This document shows positions 1 to 10,205 of a stretch of 64,000 bases of DNA, in pieces. Origin of the DNA: Theropithecus gelada (taxonomy: Eukaryota > Chordata > Mammalia > Primates > Cercopithecidae); assembly GCF_003255815.1 (NCBI RefSeq), contig NC_037673.1, positions 10,495,006 to 10,559,005 of the forward strand, given 5' to 3'. Below the pieces are notes generated by a model. It worked only from the letters and a program-made list of their open reading frames with translations, was not told where the DNA came from and did no database searches. Both the position numbers and the translations under genes were made by a program. Every line of letters starts with the position of its first letter. The first letter of the stretch is position 1.

Positions 1-299
1 CCTTGGCTCAGAAGTTTAGGATTTGCTCAAAAAGAGAAAAAGCACCTTTGGGGGAAAAAAAAATCTGGATGTGGAAGAAACTGGCGGTGAAAGTCATATT
101 GAGTGATTAATGATAAAAATTATTTCCGCTCCTTGGTTCTTGAATCGGTATGAAACGCTGGCAGCCTCTAATTAATCATTACCATGATATTAACACCACT
201 GACTTTTCATTGTTTCTGTTATTTTCTTTCTAGACATCTGTACTTGTACCTTCTAAGTAAATATTATCCGCCAAAACTTTGTTACAAGTTGTGCAACTG
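1..299. other. AT-rich upstream flank, nothing recognised
   Basis: Single-copy-looking AT-rich sequence directly before the CpG island. I see no repeat family or coding signature in it. Any transcript leaving the island on the minus strand would cross it. Confidence 0.4.
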
Positions 300-617
300 G
301 GTTCGCCCAAGGCACCGGAGCCCGCGCGCCTTAGGAAGAAACGCGTCTCCGCCGCCGGCAAGCCGGACCGAAGCTCAGGCGGGCTCGTCCCGGGCCTGGG
401 CGCCCGAGCTCTCTGCGGCCCGCGCCCCTCGGGCGGACATCAGGGCCCGGACCAAGTCTCAGCGCCCGCCGGGGCCCTCCCCGCGGAGCCCCCGCCCAGC
501 GCCCCCGGGTTCGAGCCCGCCCCCGGCACCCGCGCGTGGAGAGAAAGGGGAAACGAGTCAGTACCGGCGGGCGGGTGTCCAGCTTTAGTCTCTAGTTTCC
601 CTTCGGGAGGCGAAGAC

Positions 618-689
618 ATGGCGCGGCGGGGCTTCCGCGGGGCCGAGGCGGCGGCGCGGTTCTCGGGCCAGGCGGGAGTGCGCGAGTGA
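618..689 (+). other. Short 23-codon open frame with strong Kozak context (speculative)
   Basis: An ATG with G at -3 and G at +4 opens a 23-codon frame (starting MARRGFRG) that stops at 687-689. A possible splice donor of GTGAGC type begins at 686, so the frame could also be the first codons of a spliced gene or an upstream ORF. Composition is what random GC-rich DNA gives, and no family is recognised. It lies upstream of the CRE and GC boxes, which argues against its being transcribed from them on the plus strand. Confidence 0.12.
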
Positions 690-848
690 GCGCGGGTGTG
701 AGCTCCGGGAGGCGAGCGGGCGGGAAAGCGACGTGCGCGCGCGTGGGGCGCCGGGGCCGCGTGAACCGAGCGAGTGCCACTGCCGTTAAGGGGGCGCGGC
801 CGCCGGGCGCCGACGTGGCGCAGCCAAGCCCACCCACGACGTGCGCAC

Positions 849-856
849 TGACGTCA
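849..856. promoter_or_regulatory. Perfect CRE palindrome (TGACGTCA)
   Basis: Full 8-bp cAMP-response element inside the CpG island, with a TGCGCA motif 2 bp upstream and a GTCACGT site about 30 bp downstream. Full CREs near CpG-island start sites are typical CREB/ATF targets. Occupancy is inferred. Confidence 0.6.
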
Positions 857-941
857 CCGCGGCCCGCCCGCCCCGCCGGGCCGCGAGTCACGTCTACTGA
901 GCTTGCGCAGCCGGCCGCGCCACGTCGGACGCTGTGGCCGA

Positions 942-975
942 GGGCGGGGGCGGCGGGGGCGGCGGGGGCGGCGGA
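942..975 (+). promoter_or_regulatory. GC-box array with G-quadruplex potential
   Basis: Tandem GGGCGG and GGGGGCGGC units give three to four overlapping Sp1/KLF-type GC boxes and at least four G-runs with short loops. It sits between the CRE and the polypurine tract, so transcription initiation nearby is likely. The G-quadruplex is a prediction from the run pattern only. Confidence 0.6.
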
Positions 976-1519
976 GGGAAGGGAGAGAGGGGTGGGGGAG
1001 TGAGAGGGAGAAGGAAGCAGAGGGAGGCGGGGTCCTCGGCTGGCTGCGGGAAGTTAAGCAGGATCTAGCTGAGGATGCCTCCTGCAGCGAACGCGCTCAG
1101 CCAGTCTCCTGGCTATGCGGCGACGGCGGGGTGACGGCGCCCCACATGCGGGCTAGGGCCAGGGCGTCCCGGCGGGGACGCAACCGTCCCCTGAGGCCCT
1201 CAGCCCCCGCCACGGCAGGGCCTAATGAAGGGCGGAAAGGCGAGCCCAGATGGCAGCGACGGGGGTCGAGAGAGCAGGAATTTGTTAAAAGAGGATGCGA
1301 GGGGAGAGCCTGCTTTCCGAGTGAGGGCCAGCGCTGCCCTCCTCCGGTATGGACCAGAAATAAAATTCTAAGCGCCGCAGCCAACGGATGGACCGTCAAC
1401 TCCGCTGGTGGCCTTCTAAGTTGTCGTGAAAAACTAGTTCAGCCCTTGCTGCGAAGTGGAAGTCAAACATGGCCTCACAAATATTCGCACGGAGACCCTA
1501 TAATAGACGACTCTTTAGG

Positions 1520-1906
1520 TCTGATAAGAAACATTTGCAGTGTATTCCCGGCTTCATCTGCATGATAACACCTTGGTCTCCAGAACTCCGTAATGCAACC
1601 CGGACATTCCCCTCTATTGAGTCCAGGTGTTTAGATAACTCTCAACCAATTGCCTATCAGAAAACCTTTAAATGTACCTATGACCCGGGTGTCCCCACTT
1701 CACATTTTACCTCCTAAAGAGGCAACCTACATCTTATGTATTGATTGATGTCTCATGTCTCCCTCAAATGTATAAAACCAAGCTGTTACCTGGCCACCCT
1801 GGGCACATGTCATCAGAACCTCCTGAGGGTGTGTCACTGCACATCCTCAACCTTGGCAAAACAAACTTCCTAAATTGAGACCAGTCTCAGACACTTTTGG
1901 TTTTCA
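1520..1906 (+). mobile_element. ERV class I-type LTR (MER4-like), probably solo
   Basis: The sequence has the U3/R layout I associate with the MER4-like group of primate ERV1 LTRs: a region around 1630-1740, a TATA-like TATAAAACCAAGC at about 1770, the segment CCTGGCCACCCTGGGCAC, and a 3' end with GGCAAAACAAACTTCCTAAATTG and CAGACACTTTTGG. No internal retroviral sequence follows, so it appears to be a solo LTR or fragment. The 5' boundary is uncertain. It abuts the downstream shore of the CpG island in plus orientation. The subfamily is from memory. Confidence 0.6.
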
Positions 1907-2049
1907 CCATCATCTTCCTGTTGCCGTGGCTGATGCCTGGCTCTTGTGTCTTGGATCGTGTTGTTCCCGCCTGCCCCAGTGCTTTGCAACTGCTGTTAAC
2001 TTCCACACTGCCCTTGCTGGATTCGCATTCAGACAGGATTAATCTCTCT
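1907..2049. other. Short unassigned interval
   Basis: Sequence between the LTR and an L2-like stretch. Nothing recognisable. Confidence 0.3.
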
Positions 2050-2700
2050 AGCGAAGGAAACACAACCCCTCTCTTGACTGTACTTTTCCCTTTGACAACA
2101 AAACTGTTCAAGGAGGTTGAGCTCATCTCTTGTCACTCCCTCCAGTCCAGTTTGTCTGGTTTTCATCAAGCTCTGCAGCGCTGTCCTCAACCATGGGAGG
2201 TCCTTTTGTGGAAGTCACTTACAACTTCTGTGCTGCCAGATCCAACTGTCATTTTCCACTTTCATTCTACTTGAGCTCTTAGTGGCACTTGATGTAGCTG
2301 GCCATCGCCCTCCTCTTTTGCTCGTCCAGAGGTGCCACATCACTGCCTTACCCTCCAGTTCTCTGGCCACCCTGGCTGCTCACTCTGTCAGCTTGGCGGT
2401 TCGCCCTCTTCTAGATTTATAAACATTTGAGTATCCCACGCCTTCTTGGCCTTCTTCTGTATCCAGACTTCCCATAGATAGTCACATGGAGCCCCGTGTG
2501 GACAATTATCATGCAGATGCTTACGGGTGACAAGTCTGCAACCCCATTTATTTCTGCCCCTGCACTGAGCTCCAGACTCACCACCATCACCACCTGCAGA
2601 TGCTTACCGGTGCCAAAACTGCAACCTCATTTCTCTGTTTCTGCCCCTCCACTGAACTCCAGACTCACCACCACCACCTTGGCTTCTCTATTTGTTGTCT
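2050..2700 (+). mobile_element. Old LINE-2 fragment with an internal tandem duplication
   Basis: The pyrimidine-rich text resembles the L2 ORF/3' region in sense orientation: a GCTCTGCAGCGCTGTCC-like segment, then TCTGCCCCTGCACTGAGCTCCAGACTCACC, which parallels the L2 phrase ending in GAGCTCCAGACTC. It is highly diverged, with no useful reading frame. Part of it is duplicated in tandem (2512-2676). The family call is moderate because the match is by eye. Confidence 0.45.
2512..2676 (+). repeat. 83-bp direct tandem duplication
   Basis: TGCAGATGCTTAC at 2512 recurs at 2595, and both copies continue through TTTCTGCCCCT and CTCCAGACTCACCACCA. The unit is about 83 bp with scattered mismatches, so it is an old local duplication within the L2-like stretch. 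Confidence 0.75.
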
Positions 2701-3439
2701 AACTCAGTGCTGCGCAACTCTTTGTGCATCAGGGCACACGTGGAAATGCACATAGCATACACTGGTCTTGCATTCCCCACTCCATACACACATTTCAACA
2801 CCACTAATAGGATAATCGTTGGCCAGGCTGCAGTCATGACATGCTTCTCATTGTCTTGTATTCACATCCAAACTTGCAAGTGGGTGCCAGCAGTTTGGAA
2901 GAGAATCCTGAAGTTAATACTGGGGTCCTTTTTAAAGAGATACCGCATCACTCACATTCTTGAAGGTTTAAGGGTACCTAACCGATTAATTTCATGAGTA
3001 GTTTCCTTTTTATGTATGTGCAAAGGTGCTATATAATTAAAAACTCATGCTTACGTTTTAAGCCTCAAGAACTATTTCTTGGAAGTATAAAATGAAAATT
3101 TTAAGTTGAAAGAGCACATGGTGGTATCCTTTAATTGGTAGTGTTTTTACCCTTAGTGGCACCTAAAACAAAGTTGCATGTTATGAGCGACAGCATCTTA
3201 GACTCAAATGCTAATGATAAGGAACCCTGGGGGGTGGGGGTGGGGAAGCCTTCGCAGGAAGGAGCAGAGCTCCAGAGGGGCCCTGGTGGCCCCTGGACTG
3301 CCCTGAGGTCTGACAGGTTGTGTATCTTTGGCTGTGACCTGTTCTCCAGGGTTGTACTGATTGGGAAACTCTGGTGGTGTTACAGTAGGTAGCTAGTCGG
3401 CCTGAGCAGGGCAGGAGAGGACTCTTCCCCACAACCCAC
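2677..3439. other. Single-copy-looking stretch
   Basis: No repeat family, gene or RNA recognised. A G-rich run (GGGGGGTGGGGGTGGGG) lies at about 3229-3245. Confidence 0.4.
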
Positions 3440-4060
3440 ACCGCTACAAATGTTGTGTGACCATCAGGTGATGGTCAAGAAGTTGTTACACCATTTCTCT
3501 AAAATAATAATTGGTTGCAGTCAGCGCCAGGGAAAGGCAGTCGCCCAGGAGATAGAAAAAACCTGAAAGTGGTGATCAACAGCTTCCTGATAAGATCTCT
3601 TTGCCACACATCAAGAGGCAAAATGGCAGAGTTTAACTGGTATATGACCTTCTAGGAACATTGGGCTGGTAAGGGAAGATTTCCTCAAGTGAGCGTGTGT
3701 ACACCTCCAATAAATACACGGCCCCTGCTCACTTTCCAAGCGCTGGCAAGTCACTATGCATGTGGTCAGCCCACCCCAAGGGAAGAATCAGGGGACAAGG
3801 GACGCAAGACCCCAGAAGTATGCCAATGTATAAAACCCTAAGTCAAAGGTCAAACCATGCACCCGATCTCTAAAGTTACCTGCTTGGCCATCTTCCAAGT
3901 GTACTTTCCTTTTGTTCCAGATATAAAGCTTTTTAATAAACGTTTCTTCTTCAAAGCTTGCCTCAGTCTCTCTTTCTGCTTTATACCCCTCAGTTGAATT
4001 CTTCTGAAGAGGCAAGAATTGAGGTTGCTGCAGACCCATACAGATTCATTGCCACTAACG
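3440..4060 (+). mobile_element. ERV-type LTR, first of two copies of one family
   Basis: It shares ordered segments with 40735-41640: GCCAGGGA, CAAAATGGCAGAGT, CAGCCCACCC(C/T)AAGGGAAGAAT, a TATAAAACC/TATAAGG TATA-like site, a polyadenylation signal (AATAAA at 3935-3940), and a 3' end with GAGGCAAGAATTGAGGTTGC. This architecture (U3, TATA, AATAAA, CT-rich R/U5) is that of a retroviral LTR. The 5' edge and family name are uncertain. No internal viral genes accompany it. Confidence 0.6.
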
Positions 4061-4689
4061 TATTATATTTGGGTGCTATGTGATTCAGGTACAGTCTGCT
4101 CCTGACAGTGTGACAGCCAAGTTAATTTCACGTGTTCAAAGAACTCCTGATTCTCCCACCTACCAGCAAATAGCTTCTTCTCTAGAATACAATCCAAGCT
4201 ACTCATTACAGTGTGGAATAATCTGTCTACTCAACAGCATTTCTAATGAAGGAAATACTGTTAAGAAGGTAGTGAACTTCACAGACAAAAAAAAAAGAAG
4301 ACATTTATTTTTCAGCTTCCCTTGTAGCTAGGGGTGGCCAAGTGACACCGTTCTGACCATGGAAATCTGCTGAGGGGTTTTGGAGGAAATTTGCATTCTT
4401 AATATGGGGACACCCCTTCCTTCTGATGACTTCATCGTTTGTACCACCTTGAATTCAGACAGAGAGCCAAAGGTAGAATAATCATATTGCAACTGTGAGG
4501 CCATCAAAGGCATGAAAATCACATGCTAAAGGTAACAGAGCAGAAAGGTCAAAGGCATGTGGGAATCTGAGGGTCCATGGAGGCTCTTCAGAGCTGTGGA
4601 CTCCTCCTCTAGACTCTTTTGTTGTGTGGGAAACAAATTTCTATTAAATGAAGTCCTGGTGGTTGGTGTCTTCATGGGCAGCCAAATGC
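4061..4689. other. Unassigned, probably an ancient repeat at about 4325-4570
   Basis: CTTGTAGCTAGGGGTGGCCAAGTGACA and the following 240 bp resemble a widespread ancient mammalian interspersed repeat (probably an LTR fragment) that I recognise but cannot name. The remainder is single-copy-looking. Confidence 0.3.
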
Positions 4690-5515
4690 AACCCCTAGCA
4701 CACATGGCGTACCAGACCCTGCATGACAGGTGTCCTACCCAACTGTGAGCTCATCCCTCTTGGCTCCTCTGGCCACACTGGCCTTTCTGAGGTTCCTCTA
4801 GCAGGACAAGCCAATTCTTCCCCTTGGGCCTTTGCATTAGCCACTCCCACTGAGACAGCCAAGCATAAAGGGGTCCCCAGAGAAACTCTGACTACCTGCA
4901 CACCGGAAGAATGGGGTAGAGTCACAGAGATTTATGCCCTTTGCAGAGGAGAGGAGCCTGATGTCTTCTGTTCCCGGGTGGAACCTGGGATTCAATCTGT
5001 GAGATGGGAAACCGGCTAGCAGGACTCTTGCTGAGAGTCCCTGTTTCCCTTTTTTCCTTTTTGCCTAATAAACTCCATTTTCCTCACCCTTCCAAGTGTC
5101 TAGGAGCCTAATCTTTCATGGTTATGTGACAAGGACCCTGTTTTTAGCTAGGCTAAGGAGAAAGTTCCACAACACCACTGCCGAGAACCGTCTCTTCCAG
5201 ATCCTCACGTGGTTAACTCCTTCTCATTCTGGAATCAGCTTTTCAAGGGGCCTGCTTTGACCATCAGATGTGAAGAATCTGGGCACTCAACTCATACCTC
5301 TCTGTCTTCCTGTCTTTATAGCACTCCATCCTCATCTGAAATTCCTCATTTATCTGTCTGCTGGCTTATTGTTTTTCTCCACTGACTAGAATGTCAGCTC
5401 CATGAGGGGAGAAACCTAATCCATCTTGCCCACTAGGTATTCCCAGCACCTAAAACCATCGTGGGCACAGAAGAAGCATTCAACAGATATTTTCTCCATG
5501 TAATTCTAGAACATA
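4690..5515 (+). mobile_element. LINE-2 3' portion, split by an LTR
   Basis: 4690-4850 has the L2 phrases GGCCACACTGGCCTTTCTG and GGGCCTTTGCATT. 5175-5515 resumes with CTTCCAGATCCTCACGTGG and ends with the L2 3' signature: CTAGAATGTCAGCTCCATGAGG, then CCCAGCACCTAAAACCATCGTGGGCAC and AGAAGCATTCAACAGATATTT. Between them lies a 324-bp LTR. L2 stopped moving long before primates arose, so the LTR is the later arrival. Confidence 0.75.
4851..5174 (+). mobile_element. Solo LTR inserted in the L2
   Basis: Starts TGAGACAGCC and ends AACA, with CCAC/CCACT flanks that look like a short target duplication. It carries a polyadenylation region (CCTAATAAACTCC at about 5065), then a CT-rich stretch and TTATGTGACAAGGACCC. 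The class is probably ERVL or ERV1. I cannot give a reliable subfamily name. Confidence 0.55.
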
Positions 5516-6070
5516 GATACATTTAATTTCTCACAACTGCTACCTAAATGAAGAGTAGCGAATGATGACTAAACAGAGAATGAAAAATATATGTAGCATG
5601 TAGATGGCACATGGCCACTAATCTTTTCTGACATTTGCTTTATCTTGTAAATGCTTTGTGCATATGTGTGTGCACACGTGTGTGCATGCATGCATGGGAG
5701 TGTCCAGCCCCTCCAGTCCTAGATGCTGAGAATAAATATCAGTCACCACCCACTGGTGGTGTAGATGTACTATGTAGATGTTCTATGTAGATGTACATAC
5801 TCAGTAGATAGGATGAGAATTGTTGAATGAATAATCTTATTTGAATCTCACAGTAACAATAGGAGTAAGGCAGGTTAACCCATGCACCAAGGAAAACAAA
5901 AACAAACAAACAAAATGGAAAAGAGAAGGATTGTTGGACTTATGTGGGATGCAACTCTGGTGAGTGTGACCTGGGACCCAAAGCTGGATTTTCTAAGCCC
6001 TAGTTCCATTCCCTCCAGCTGTGGACTGACTTCTAAATAGAGTTTTGGGAACATTTTCTTTTGTTCTCTC
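5516..6070. other. Single-copy-looking DNA with a short purine-pyrimidine tract
   Basis: 5655-5697 is mostly alternating purine-pyrimidine (GTGCATATGTGTGTGCACAC and onward), a possible Z-DNA former. A repeated GTAGATGT motif occurs at 5761-5795. Otherwise nothing recognised. Confidence 0.4.
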
Positions 6071-6081
6071 AATAGGCTGTT

Positions 6082-6335
6082 CTCTCTCTCTCTCTCTCTC
6101 TTTTAGATGGGGTCTCACTCTGTCACCCAGGCTGGAGTGCAGTGGTATGATCTCGGTTCACTGCAATCTTTGCCTCCCAGGCTCAAGTGATGTCCCATCT
6201 CAGCCTCCCAAGTAGCTGGAACTACAGGCCCATGCCACCATGCCCAGTTAATTTTTTGTATTTCTGGTAGAGATGGGTTTTTGCCATGTTACCCAGGCTG
6301 GTCTTGAACTCTTGAGCTCAGATGATCCGCCTGTA
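6082..6335 (-). mobile_element. Alu, antisense, 5'-truncated, with target duplication
   Basis: Reads as reverse-complement Alu from the right-arm end (GGGGTCTCACTCTGTCACCC) to GATGATCCGCCTG, where it stops about 45 bp short of a full 5' end. The tail position has become a CT dinucleotide run (6081-6100). The flanks AATAGGCTGTT at 6071-6081 and 6336-6346 are an exact 11-bp target-site duplication. Confidence 0.92.
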
Positions 6336-6449
6336 AATAGGCTGTTTTCTAATCCCAAATGGTGGTGAATTCACTTATTGCGAATGCTGAAAGCACTAGA
6401 AAAAGGATTTGAAGAAACTGAAAATGCAGATTCTCTTCTCTAGGTGTGT

Positions 6450-6580
6450 ATTTTTAGTCTGTGGCTACATCACTAAACCTTTGAGCCTCAGTTTCCTTAT
6501 CTGCAAGTCAGAGATGTGAACGCTAATGCCTCTCCCAGGAAGGTTGTGAGAATGAAGGACTTTGACTAAATCTGATTATG
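6450..6580 (+). mobile_element. MIR SINE fragment
   Basis: Contains the MIR core in sense orientation: ACTAAACCTTTGAGCCTCAGTTTCC, TATCTGCAAG and GGTTGTGAGAATGAAGGA. Confidence 0.75.
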
Positions 6581-6999
6581 TTTGGACAGCTCCGTGTCAC
6601 CCCATTTACCCCCCACAGGATCCTGAGACACAGGGAGTTCTCTGCCCTCTTTTAGTGGAGAAACTGGATCTGTAGCTGGATTTTCTAAGCTTGGTGCAAG
6701 GATTGGTAGCTAGTGTGGCGAGATCCAAGAGAACCAGCTCTTGCTATCTTACCCGTTGTACATTTAAAAGTGTTTTGTAAGCCATAATATACTAGAGAAT
6801 GTACTGTTATTACTGCAAAGGGAGTTCCTTTTTATCAGCATTCATGAAGTACAAGAATAGTCCCAGTGTGTATTAAAATAATCCCACATAACAATCACTT
6901 CGATGAATATTGCTTTCTTATTCCAGGCTGCTTTCTATTTCCTGTCTTCTTGTGCTGTTGTCTGATAGATGAGAATTTTGGATTCTTATTTACTACTTT
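6581..6999. other. Unassigned interval
   Basis: No recognised repeat or gene. Confidence 0.35.
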
Positions 7000-7370
7000 T
7001 ATGGCTTGAATGTGTCCCCCAGAATTCCTGTGTTCGAAACTTAATCCCCAATGCAATGGTGTTGAGAAGCGGGGCGTTTCATAAGTGACTGGCTCGTGAG
7101 GGCTCTGTTCTCATGAATGGATTTATGCTGTTATCACAGGAGTGGGCTCCTGATAAGAGGATGAATTAAGCCCTCCTTCCTCTTCTTTCATGTGTTCTCT
7201 TGCCCTTCCACCCTCCGCCATGGGATGACACACCAAGAAGGCCTTCACCAGATGCGGGACCCTTGACCTTGGACTTCCCAGCCTCCAGAATTGTGATAAA
7301 TAAATATTTGTTTTTTATGAATTATGCAGTCACCAGTATTCTGTTGTAGTAGCATAAAATGGACGAAGAC
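7000..7370 (+). mobile_element. MaLR-type LTR (MLT1-like)
   Basis: Starts TATGGCTTGAATGTGTCCCCC and runs through AACTTAATCCCCAATGC, GTGGGCTCCTGATAAGAGG, CCTTCACCAGATGCGGGACCC and TTGACCTTGGACTTCCCAGCC, to AAATAAATATTTGTTTTTTATG and a GGACGAAGAC end. This is the standard order of a mammalian MLT1-class LTR. Subfamily uncertain. Confidence 0.8.
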
Positions 7371-8529
7371 AATGACCCAGGATTTCTCTGATTTCTCCTC
7401 CATTGTTAATTTTGCTCATAAGGGAAGAGCATCAGTCATTCTTGACTTTGCTTTGTAATATCCAGGATATTTCTTATTATACTATGTAGTGTAGGCTTTG
7501 AATTAATTTTAATATAATTTATTTGCATACACACATAAACATAAAATACTTGAAGAGGATATTCATATCTTAAAATCAAATAAAAATGATAGAATATATT
7601 TTACACACACATATACACACGTGTGCGTGCACACACACACACACAAGTGAGGGATCATTGGGATTTCATTGGGCCTCAACTTATCACTCAGTGACACTTT
7701 CAGGCATTTTTCAAAAGTAATTCAACAGCTAATAAAGAGCATGGAGATCAATTTTAGTCACATATGAGGTTATACTTTAGTTAACAGTATTTGAAGAAAA
7801 AAAAAAACCAGTCTGAACCTTGGCAAAATATTCCTCTTATCTTTATTTAAAAGTTAGAAAATAGAAACTGCAAAAAAAAAATGACAGTAATACAACCATG
7901 AATATTGACTTTCTAGGCAATTTCAAATGCTTTGTAAGTTATTTATTAAAAAAATGTGTTTTAGCAGAGAAATGGGGAGTGGTAAGGATAATTTTATGTC
8001 TAGCTCTTGCATTGAGTCATTATTTGACCTGTGCAAGCTACTTACACATTCTGTAATTACATTTCCATATTGGAGGCCACAACACCTATCTTACTTGAGG
8101 ATTCAAATAGTTATTCAATATTATGTCTTAGCATTTATCTTCTTGTATAACATTTTTTTAGAAAGTTATATGAATTGCTCTAAGTCTAAAAGATAAACAT
8201 GACAAACATCAAGAATAAAGAGGCTTTCAGCAAGATAAAATAATCTCAAAGGAGCTTGAAATTTGAAATTGAAGAACAACATTTTTTTACCTTTTAAAAA
8301 AAAAAAAAGAAACGATACAGAATTTGGTAGTACTAGGACATTGATTTACTCTGTTACTCTTAAAAATGCATAAAAACCTTTCAAAAGGCTCTTCAGGTGT
8401 GAGAATGTCATATTAAGTGAGACAACAAATATCAGAAGTGTGGTGAGGGGGGTCACCTCTACCAGGACCATGGGGCTCTGCTCAGACTTTTCATGTGGGA
8501 TCAGTTGAGGAAGTACAATCTATAAATGA
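7371..8529. other. AT-rich single-copy-looking stretch with an AC microsatellite
   Basis: 7603-7645 is an interrupted AC/GT tract (ACACACACATATACACACGT and onward). Two A-runs occur near 7798 and 7872. No repeat family or gene is recognised in the remainder. Confidence 0.4.
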
Positions 8530-8735
8530 CAGAGCTTCTAGGTCTGGAGACCTAGGTTTGAGCCCTAGCCTGACCACACATCGCATGTGTTACCTTGGGA
8601 AAACTGCACCCTCTCAGAGTCTCAGCACCTTTCCCTTAAGACAGGCACAATAGTGCACCCCTCTGGAAGGCATATAAGAAGTACGTGTGATGGCCTGTTG
8701 AGAATGCTTTGTAAACTTTAAAGAACTAAACCCAG
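8530..8735 (+). mobile_element. MIR SINE
   Basis: TCTGGAGACCTAGGTTTGAGCCC, GTTACCTTGGGAAAAC, TCTCAGAGTCTCAGCACC and a terminal GAATGCTTTGTAAACTTTAAAG follow the MIR consensus over most of its length. Confidence 0.75.
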
Positions 8736-10074
8736 ATCTAAAAGCACATAACTTGTTGTTAGAGATTTTAGAGAAACAGCAAAGTAGACATATATTACAA
8801 AGCAGAACATGGTGAATGTTCTAGAATAATCAGAGATTCCCACTTGTTTGTGGAAGGCAATGGGCAGGTCTCATGGATAGGGAGTGTGGACGGCAGCCTT
8901 CCAGCTGACAGGCAGCAGGAGGTGGGCCTTCACAGGGAGGACTAGAGAAGACAAGAGGGACAGTGGCCCACGGTTTCTAAATCCCAATTCTTCCAGGCTG
9001 ACTTGCAGGCAGGCTGTGTGTAGAAAGGCAATGGAAGGTCTGGAAGTGCCACCTTAAGACTGGCTGACAGAAGGCAGCCTTTGCTTCTGCGGTCTGTTGC
9101 CATAGCCATTTGTGTAGGCCCTGAAAAACCCCACTATATACTGGAGAAAGAATGAGAGTGAAAAACAGCAAAGAACATTTTAGTATCATAAACAGTTTTG
9201 ACCTCCTAAACACCCTGAATGCATCTAGAGAACTTCCAGGGGTCCTAGACCACACTTTGAAAACTGCTGTGCTAGTTCATTCCTTGGACACTTACTAATT
9301 TAAGATGAAGAATAAAAAAGGACTTGTACTAAGGAAACAACCTCCACCCTGTAGGCAGTGGGGATGTCAGCCCTGCAATAGGCAGGGGCTGCAAGGTGAG
9401 TGGGCGTCACCCCTGCAGTGGCCTGCTCAGCGGGTGGGCTCTCGGCTCCCCTCTTCTAGGCACACTCACAGGTGCAGGGCTAACCCCTTCAGATGGGAAG
9501 AATGCATGGGTTTTGTCCTCCCCAGGGACAGCAGCAGCCCCCATTGTCTGGGAACCACTCAGCCCTTGTGCTGTACTATATGCCTCCTAAATGTAGTTTT
9601 GGCAATCTCAAGAGTTTTGATAGCATTAGTGACACCATTTTTTAGAAAGGCTGTTTTCACAGGCTTTGAAGTGAAGAAGGTCTCGAAGAAGAGGCTGTTG
9701 GCCTGAGTTATTTTTTCCTCCAAAGGAGCATGTTGTATCTTCTGTCACTGGCCATGTGGATGTTTTGACTACATTCAAGAAAGAATTAATTTTTATGAAT
9801 ACGTTTTTTAAAAAATACAAAAATAATACACTTTGGAAAATCTAAATAACAGATTAACGTCCAAAGGAAAAAGCAAGTCACCACTTATCAGCAATCCTAC
9901 CAGCACGTAAAGTTGACCACTTGTAACATTCTGTTGTACGTTCCTCCAGGCTTCCAGACAAAGACAGACAAGGATTCTTTTTAGCTATCTTGTTTTGTAA
10001 ATTGCCCCTTAATTTGTGTTTGATGTTTTTCTCATAGTTAAAAACAGGAGTTACAGGTTTTTGGAAGGAAGACC
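8736..10074. other. Mostly single-copy-looking, with a possible hAT remnant
   Basis: 9120-9280 ends in CCAGGGGTCCTAGACCACAC and TTTGAAAACTGCTG, which resembles the terminal region of an old hAT-type element; this is a weak call. The rest (including 9300-9600, moderately GC-rich) is unrecognised. Confidence 0.3.
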
Positions 10075-10205
10075 ATAGCGACCTTTTTTTTTTTAAATCA
10101 CATTATGTTAAGGGTACATGTTATTAACATGTCTAATCACTGAAGATGTCAACCTGATCACCTCATGATAGAAAGGTTTTTTAAGCATGGCCACTTTATT
10201 AGATT
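10075..10205 (+). mobile_element. Probable old L1M 3'-UTR fragment
   Basis: AAATCACATTATGTTAAGGGTACATGTTATTAACATG then AATCACTGAAGATGTCAACC and TGATCACCTCATGAT parallel a segment I associate with L1M 3' UTRs. Short and diverged. Confidence 0.35.

Larger units (their letters stand above)
300..1260. promoter_or_regulatory. CpG-island promoter of an unidentified gene
   Basis: Dense CpG content begins sharply near 300 and fades by about 1260; the rest of the window is CpG-poor except in young Alus. The island contains a perfect palindromic CRE (849-856), TGCGCA motifs of NRF1 type (842-847 and 904-909), CACGT-type E-box-like sites, and a GC-box array (942-975) followed by a polypurine tract (to about 1031). 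I see no TATA box at a plausible distance, which fits a broad housekeeping-type promoter, possibly bidirectional. Transcription direction cannot be fixed from sequence. Long open frames run through both strands but have the arginine, proline and alanine bias expected of GC-rich noncoding DNA. I do not recognise the gene. A 5' non-coding exon with a long first intron in this window, or a lncRNA promoter, would both fit. Confidence 0.8.

Noticed and set aside
184..891. Overlapping open frames on both strands of the CpG island
   Set aside because: Several frames are open at once, as expected where stop codons are rare. None has a recognisable domain.
903..1565. 220-codon open frame starting in the CpG island
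   Set aside because: Arginine- and glycine-rich from GC content. It runs without a break from the island into the retroviral LTR and has no domain, so it is not a plausible protein.
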